Shown here piece by piece: positions 60,778-64,000 of a DNA stretch of 64,000 bases (the stretch's first letter is position 1; every line of letters starts with the position of its first letter). Made by a program: the position numbers and the translations under genes. The notes below the pieces were generated by a model, which worked only from the letters and a program-made list of their open reading frames with translations, searched no databases and had not been told where the DNA came from. Source of the DNA: Pseudonocardia xinjiangensis (lineage in GTDB: Bacteria; Actinomycetota; Actinomycetes; Mycobacteriales; Pseudonocardiaceae); assembly GCF_012911925.1 (NCBI RefSeq), contig NZ_JAAXKY010000010.1, positions 23,076-87,075 of the forward strand. Direction: 5' to 3'.

Positions 60778-61591
60778 GTCTACGCCTTTGGTGGTGGAGA
60801 TTCGACGCGGCCGGAGGTCCTCGGGGAAGCGGAGCGGCGCGGTCGGATCACTCAGAACCCGGCCAAGCTGGCCAAGGCGCCCCGGCTTGCGGATCACGAG
60901 ATCGAGCCGTACTCGATCGAAGATGTGCAGGCGCTCCTGCGCGCTGCCGAGAGCGAGCGCAATAGCGCTCGGTGGGCGATCGCTCTCGCTCTGGGATTGC
61001 GGCAGGGCGAGGTCCTCGGACTCCAGCGGTCCGATGTGGACCTCAGAACAGGCACGTTGTGGGTCCGCCGGGGGCGTCTCCGGCCCAGGTACGAGCACGG
61101 GTGCGGCGGCTCATGTGGCAAATCGCCCGGCTACTGCCCCACCCGCCGACAGGTCCGGGGGCGAGACAGACGAGACGAAGTCCCGTGCCGGGCGTCGGGC
61201 AGTGGGCCTACCGTCCGAGTTGGTCGAGCTGCTCAAGCGGCACCGGGCTGAGCAGGATGCGGAGAGGGCGACAGCAGCTCAGCTCTGGCGGGACGCCGGC
61301 TACGTCTTCGCCACCCCGACCGGCGAGCCGATCAACCCAAGCACCGACTACCACCAGTGGAAGCGGCTCCTTGCCCGCGCTGGGCTGCGTGACGGCCGGC
61401 TGCACGACGCCCGTCACACAGCCGCGACGGCTCTGCTGATCCTCGGCGTGCCGGAGCGGGCGGTCATGGGTCTCATGGGTTGGTCGACCACGGCGATGGC
61501 GGCTCGCTACCAGCACATCACCAGCACCGTCCGGGACGACGTGGCCGAGCGGGTGGGTGGCCTGATCTGGGGGCCGTCAGAGTCCGACTGA
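60778..61591 (+). pseudogene. Tyrosine recombinase (integrase) remnant, 5'-truncated and frameshifted
   Basis: Sequence from VLGEAERRGRITQNPAKLAKAP to the end is an actinobacterial phage-type integrase: catalytic Arg in LGLRQGEVLGL, a CGGSCGKSPGYCP insertion, LHDARHTAATALLILGVP (HxxR box) and the nucleophile Tyr in AARYQHITS. The N-terminal arm and SAM-like core-binding domain are missing, and one extra G in the run at about 61157-61161 shifts the frame before ETKSRAGRRAVGLPSEL. It ends 65 bp from the intact tRNA. Confidence 0.88.
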
Positions 61592-61601
61592 GACTGAAGG
61601 C

Positions 61602-61641
61602 GAACGCCCGGGCCCCGCGTGAGCGGGTGTCCCGGGCGTTC
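61602..61641 (-). terminator. Terminator of tRNA-Ser(GGA)
   Basis: GAACGCCCGGG (61602-61612) pairs with CCCGGGCGTTC (61631-61641), and an inner CCCGC/GCGGG stem surrounds GTGA. The inner stem matches the hairpin at 59319. It also lies just past the integrase remnant and could stop both. Confidence 0.75.
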
Positions 61642-61655
61642 TCGCTGCTCAGAGA

Positions 61656-61710
61656 GCGGAGGATGCGGGATTCGAACCCGCGAGGGCGTGAACCCAACAC
61701 GCTTTCCAAG
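61656..61710 (-). repeat. Attachment site copy (attL-type) inside intact tRNA-Ser(GGA)
   Basis: The tRNA 3' half from the anticodon loop onward; identical over 55 bases to 59361-59415. The integrase remnant lies directly beside it. Confidence 0.92.
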
Positions 61711-61741
61711 CGTGCGCCATAGGCCACTAGGCGAATCCTCC
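61657..61741 (-). tRNA. tRNA-Ser, anticodon GGA
   Basis: Class II tRNA. Acceptor GGAGGAT pairs with ATCCTCC; anticodon stem CACGC/GCGTG frames TTGGAAA with anticodon GGA; long variable arm; GCGGG-TTCGAAT-CCCGC; discriminator G. CCA is not encoded. Its 3' half was supplied by the integrated element. Confidence 0.96.
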
Positions 61742-61748
61742 GTGTCGG

Positions 61749-61754
61749 AGCATA
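61749..61754 (-). promoter_or_regulatory. -10 element TATGCT of tRNA-Ser(GGA)
   Basis: Minus-strand TATGCT ends 7 nt before the mature 5' end at 61741. Confidence 0.55.
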
Positions 61755-61784
61755 GCCGGGTCGCTCGCGCCGCCGACGACCGCC

Positions 61785-61790
61785 TACACT
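61785..61790 (+). promoter_or_regulatory. -10 element TACACT of the SRP RNA
   Basis: TACACT ends 7 nt before the first base of the RNA stem at 61798. Confidence 0.55.
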
Positions 61791-61797
61791 CCTCCAC

Positions 61798-61883
61798 GGA
61801 CCCCGCGCGGCGTCCATCCTGTGAACTCCCCCAGGGCCGGAAGGCAGCAAGGGTCAACGGGCTCTGTCGGGTGCGCGGGGTCC
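61798..61883 (+). ncRNA. ffs: Signal recognition particle RNA, small bacterial (4.5S) type
   Basis: The terminal stem GGACCCCGCGC/GCGCGGGGTCC encloses the conserved SRP apical domain with GGGCCGGAAGGCAGCAAGGGT, including the GGAA tetraloop and the asymmetric and symmetric loops that bind Ffh. About 86 nt, no Alu domain. It is upstream of dnaX, a common actinobacterial arrangement. Confidence 0.95.
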
Positions 61884-61947
61884 CCTTACGTCTCCGGCCC
61901 GTGCGGCCTCTTACGTTCCCCCGCGGCCTGCTGTCGGTGCCGGTCGG

Positions 61948-61953
61948 TAGCCT
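61948..61953 (+). promoter_or_regulatory. -10 element TAGCCT, leaderless dnaX start
   Basis: TAGCCT ends 7 nt before the GTG at 61961; no ribosome site is visible. Confidence 0.5.
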
Positions 61954-61960
61954 CGCGCCC

Positions 61961-64000
61961 GTGGCGCTGGCTCTGTACCGCAAGTACCGCCCGGCGAAGT
62001 TCGCCGAGGTGGTCGGGCAGGAACACGTCACGGAGCCGTTGAGCACGGCGCTCGCGGCGGGCCGCATCAACCACGCCTACCTGTTCTCGGGCCCCCGTGG
62101 CTGCGGCAAGACGTCATCGGCGCGCATCCTGGCGCGGTCGCTCAACTGTGAGCTCGGTCCCACACCCGACCCGTGCGGGGTCTGCCCGTCCTGCATCTCG
62201 CTGGCGCCGGGCGGGCCGGGCAACATCGACGTCACCGAGCTCGACGCCGCGTCCCACGGTGGGGTGGACGACACCCGCGAGTTGCGCGACCGCGCCTTCT
62301 TCGCGCCCGCGGAGTCGCGCTACCGCGTGTTCATCGTCGACGAGGCCCACATGATCACGACGCAGGGTTTCAACGCCCTGCTCAAGATCGTGGAGGAGCC
62401 GCCGGAACACCTGGTGTTCGTGTTCGCCACCACCGAGCCGGACAAGGTGCTGCCCACCATCCGCTCGCGCACCCACCACTACCCGTTCCGCCTCATCCCG
62501 CCCGGAACGCTGCGCAAGCTGCTGGAGCGCATCTGCGCCGAGGAAGGCGCGGTCGTCGCGCCCCCGGTCTTCCCCCTCGTCATCCGCGCGGGAGGTGGTT
62601 CGGCGCGCGACTCGCTGTCGGTCCTCGACCAGCTGCTCGCCGGGGCCGGACCGGAGGGCGTCACCTACGAGCGGGCGGTGGCGCTGCTCGGGGTCACCGA
62701 CGTCTCCCTGATCGACGACGTGGTCGACGCGCTCGCCGCGAGCGACCGCGCCGCGGTGTTCGAGGCCGTCGACCGGCTGGTGGAGGCCGGGCACGACCCC
62801 CGCCGCTTCGCGGCCGACCTGCTGCAACGCCTGCGCGACCTCACGCTGCTGCAGGCGGTGCCCGAGGCGGCCGAGCGCGGGCTCGTCGAGGGGGCCGAGG
62901 ACGAGCTATCGCGGATGATCGAGCAGGCCGGCAAGCTCGGTCAGGCCACGCTCACCCGCTACGGCGAGATCGTGCACACCGGGCTCACCGAGATGCGGGG
63001 GGCCACGGCGCCGCGGCTGCTGCTGGAGCTGCTGTGTGCGCGGATGCTGCTGCCCGCCGCCACCGTGGCCGAGCCGGGGCTGCTGGAACGCCTCGAGCGC
63101 CTCGAGCGGCGCAATGCCATCGCGTCCGCCCCGCTGCCCCCCGGGGAGACGGTGGCCGATCGTGAGGAGCCGGCCGATGCGCGGCCGCGGTTCCAGCGCC
63201 GCAGCGAGCGGGCGGAGCAGCCGGCGGGCGCCGGTGCGCCGGTGGAGGCTCGGGACGGCCGGGCCGGGGCGGCGCCCGCCGAGTCCGAGCAGGCGGTCCC
63301 GCAGCGGGCCGCCACGGATCGTCCCGCCGTCGATCCGCGGGCTGCCGCCGACTCTGCCGCCGTGCCCACCGATCCCGGTCGCCAGGGTGGGGAACCGGTG
63401 GCAGCGGAACCCACCGGTGCTCCTCCCTCGGGCGCCGATCGTCCCGCCGTCGATGAGGCAGCCGGCGCCGGTCGCCGGGGCGGTGAACCCTCGACGAAAC
63501 GCCAGCCCGGCGATCGTCCTGCCGTGGAGCCCGCCGCACCTGCCCGTCCCTCCGAAAGGGAGCCTGTCGCCCGTCCCGGCTCGGCGCGCCCCGTCCCCGA
63601 GCGGGCAACCACCGCTGCCTCCGACCGCCCGGTTCCGCCGTCGCCGGCCGACGCGGCCGCCCGGTACGACCGCGGTGGCCCCGCTCGCCAGGCCGAGCCC
63701 GCCGGCGTGGCTCCACTCGATGCGGCGGCGGTGCGGCGGGCGTGGCCGGAGGTGCTGGCCGCGGCCAAGGACCGCAAGAAACGCACGGCCGCGCTGCTGG
63801 TGAGCGCCACCGTGCGGGCCGTGGAGGGCGACACGCTGGTGCTGAGCATCGGCACCGCCCCGCTGGCCCGGTTGCTCTCGGAGCAGAGCAACACCGAGGT
63901 CATCGCCGAGTCGCTGCACGCGGTGCTGGGGGTCCGCTGGCGGGTGCGCTGCGAGCACGGCGACGCCGTGCCGTCCGCGCCCCCCGCGGCCGGTCCGCCC
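61961..64000 (+). CDS. dnaX: DNA polymerase III gamma/tau subunit, 3' end missing
   Basis: The gene opens with GTG and runs off the right edge after 680 codons. It has the clamp-loader AAA+ module: MALALYRKYRPAKFAEVVGQ at the start, Walker A SGPRGCGKTS (about 43-52), the four-cysteine zinc site around CELGPTPDPCGVCPSC, Walker B VFIVDEAH and the FVFATTEPDKV sensor, then the collar domain to about 370. A Pro/Ala/Arg-rich linker (about 390-590) follows, containing the repeated DRPAVD motif, and then the tau-type C-terminal part begins (AVRRAWPEVLAAAKDRKK). Confidence 0.97.
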   Translation, partial: MALALYRKYRPAKFAEVVGQEHVTEPLSTALAAGRINHAYLFSGPRGCGKTSSARILARSLNCELGPTPDPCGVCPSCISLAPGGPGNIDVTELDAASHGGVDDTRELRDRAFFAPAESRYRVFIVDEAHMITTQGFNALLKIVEEPPEHLVFVFATTEPDKVLPTIRSRTHHYPFRLIPPGTLRKLLERICAEEGAVVAPPVFPLVIRAGGGSARDSLSVLDQLLAGAGPEGVTYERAVALLGVTDVSLIDDVVDALAASDRAAVFEAVDRLVEAGHDPRRFAADLLQRLRDLTLLQAVPEAAERGLVEGAEDELSRMIEQAGKLGQATLTRYGEIVHTGLTEMRGATAPRLLLELLCARMLLPAATVAEPGLLERLERLERRNAIASAPLPPGETVADREEPADARPRFQRRSERAEQPAGAGAPVEARDGRAGAAPAESEQAVPQRAATDRPAVDPRAAADSAAVPTDPGRQGGEPVAAEPTGAPPSGADRPAVDEAAGAGRRGGEPSTKRQPGDRPAVEPAAPARPSEREPVARPGSARPVPERATTAASDRPVPPSPADAAARYDRGGPARQAEPAGVAPLDAAAVRRAWPEVLAAAKDRKKRTAALLVSATVRAVEGDTLVLSIGTAPLARLLSEQSNTEVIAESLHAVLGVRWRVRCEHGDAVPSAPPAAGPP
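63317..63529 (+). repeat. Short repeats in the dnaX linker
   Basis: GATCGTCCCGCCGTCGAT occurs at 63317-63334 and 63437-63454, with a degenerate third copy at 63512-63529. They encode DRPAVD/DRPAVE in the low-complexity linker. Confidence 0.7.

Larger units (their letters stand above)
59361..61710. mobile_element. Remnant of an integrative element in tRNA-Ser(GGA)
   Basis: A 2.3-kb segment bounded by 55-bp direct repeats of the tRNA 3' half, with a tyrosine integrase remnant next to the intact tRNA. This is the geometry left by tRNA-targeted integration, where the element carries a replacement 3' half. Contents now are a secreted protein gene, a serine hydrolase fragment and the broken integrase, so it is decayed and not mobile by itself. 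Confidence 0.85.

Noticed and set aside
1..64000. CRISPR arrays, intact insertion sequences, riboswitches and rRNA
   Set aside because: No regularly spaced repeats, no transposase with inverted repeats and no recognisable riboswitch or rRNA signatures were found.

Overview
The window reads as chromosome of a high-GC actinobacterium, most likely Pseudonocardia or a near relative (family Pseudonocardiaceae). That is inference from gene content: a mycothiol-dependent maleylpyruvate isomerase-type gene, Ku next to a LigD-type ligase, LytR-CpsA-Psr and GAF-ANTAR proteins, a DUF151-containing sigma factor, a short bacterial SRP RNA, GTG starts, and many genes that appear leaderless. No CRISPR array, plasmid function or intact insertion sequence is visible.

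Layout. (1) 1-10.2 kb: an eight-gene minus-strand operon for L-fucose uptake and non-phosphorylating oxidation (fuconate dehydratase, SDR, lipoprotein/ATPase/permease transporter, mutarotase, aldose dehydrogenase, lactonase). Next to it are a FadR-type regulator and a divergent thiamine-diphosphate enzyme that runs off the left edge. Three copies of one palindrome tie these units into one regulon. (2) 10.3-15.4 kb: RpiR regulator, SIS protein and an NgcEFG-like sugar importer without its own ATPase, suggesting amino-sugar or chito-oligosaccharide use. (3) 15.5-30.3 kb: mostly single genes, namely esterase, maleylpyruvate isomerase-type protein, VOC protein, LCP cell-wall transferase, serine hydrolase, Ku/ligase, tyrA, amidase, M20 hydrolase, a tadA pair and a Nudix protein. 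(4) 30.4-36.1 kb: VapBC, a polar amino acid ABC transporter, an amidohydrolase/DUF59 pair with an IclR regulator, and tRNA-Ser(CGA). (5) 36.2-47 kb: acetyltransferases, several SAM methyltransferases, two GAF-ANTAR proteins with a STAS protein, RidA, a phosphoribosyltransferase, a squalene-cyclase-like protein and an SGNH hydrolase. (6) 47-59.2 kb: fold-III PLP enzyme, OPRT-like protein, haloacetate dehalogenase-like hydrolase, P450, threonine dehydratase, an ECF-sigma/DUF151 fusion, a flavoprotein, SDR/acetyltransferase and a frameshifted methyltransferase. (7) 59.36-61.71 kb: a decayed genomic island in tRNA-Ser(GGA), with a 55-bp duplicated tRNA 3' half, a broken integrase, a serine-hydrolase fragment and a small secreted protein. 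(8) 61.8 kb to the end: SRP RNA and dnaX, which runs off the right edge.

How it works together. The fucose operon encodes import, anomer equilibration, oxidation to lactone, hydrolysis, dehydration and a second oxidation. The expected last hydrolase is missing, and the co-regulated thiamine-diphosphate enzyme is the local candidate to fill or extend that step. The adjacent amino-sugar importer suggests that fucosylated, GlcNAc-containing glycans could be the natural source. At the right end, tRNA-Ser(GGA), the SRP RNA and dnaX form a conserved core block that an integrative element entered and then decayed.

Start sites are a recurring theme. Both tRNAs and the SRP RNA have a TANNNT hexamer ending 7 nt before the RNA, and more than ten protein genes have the same hexamer 6-7 nt before the start codon, as expected for leaderless mRNAs.
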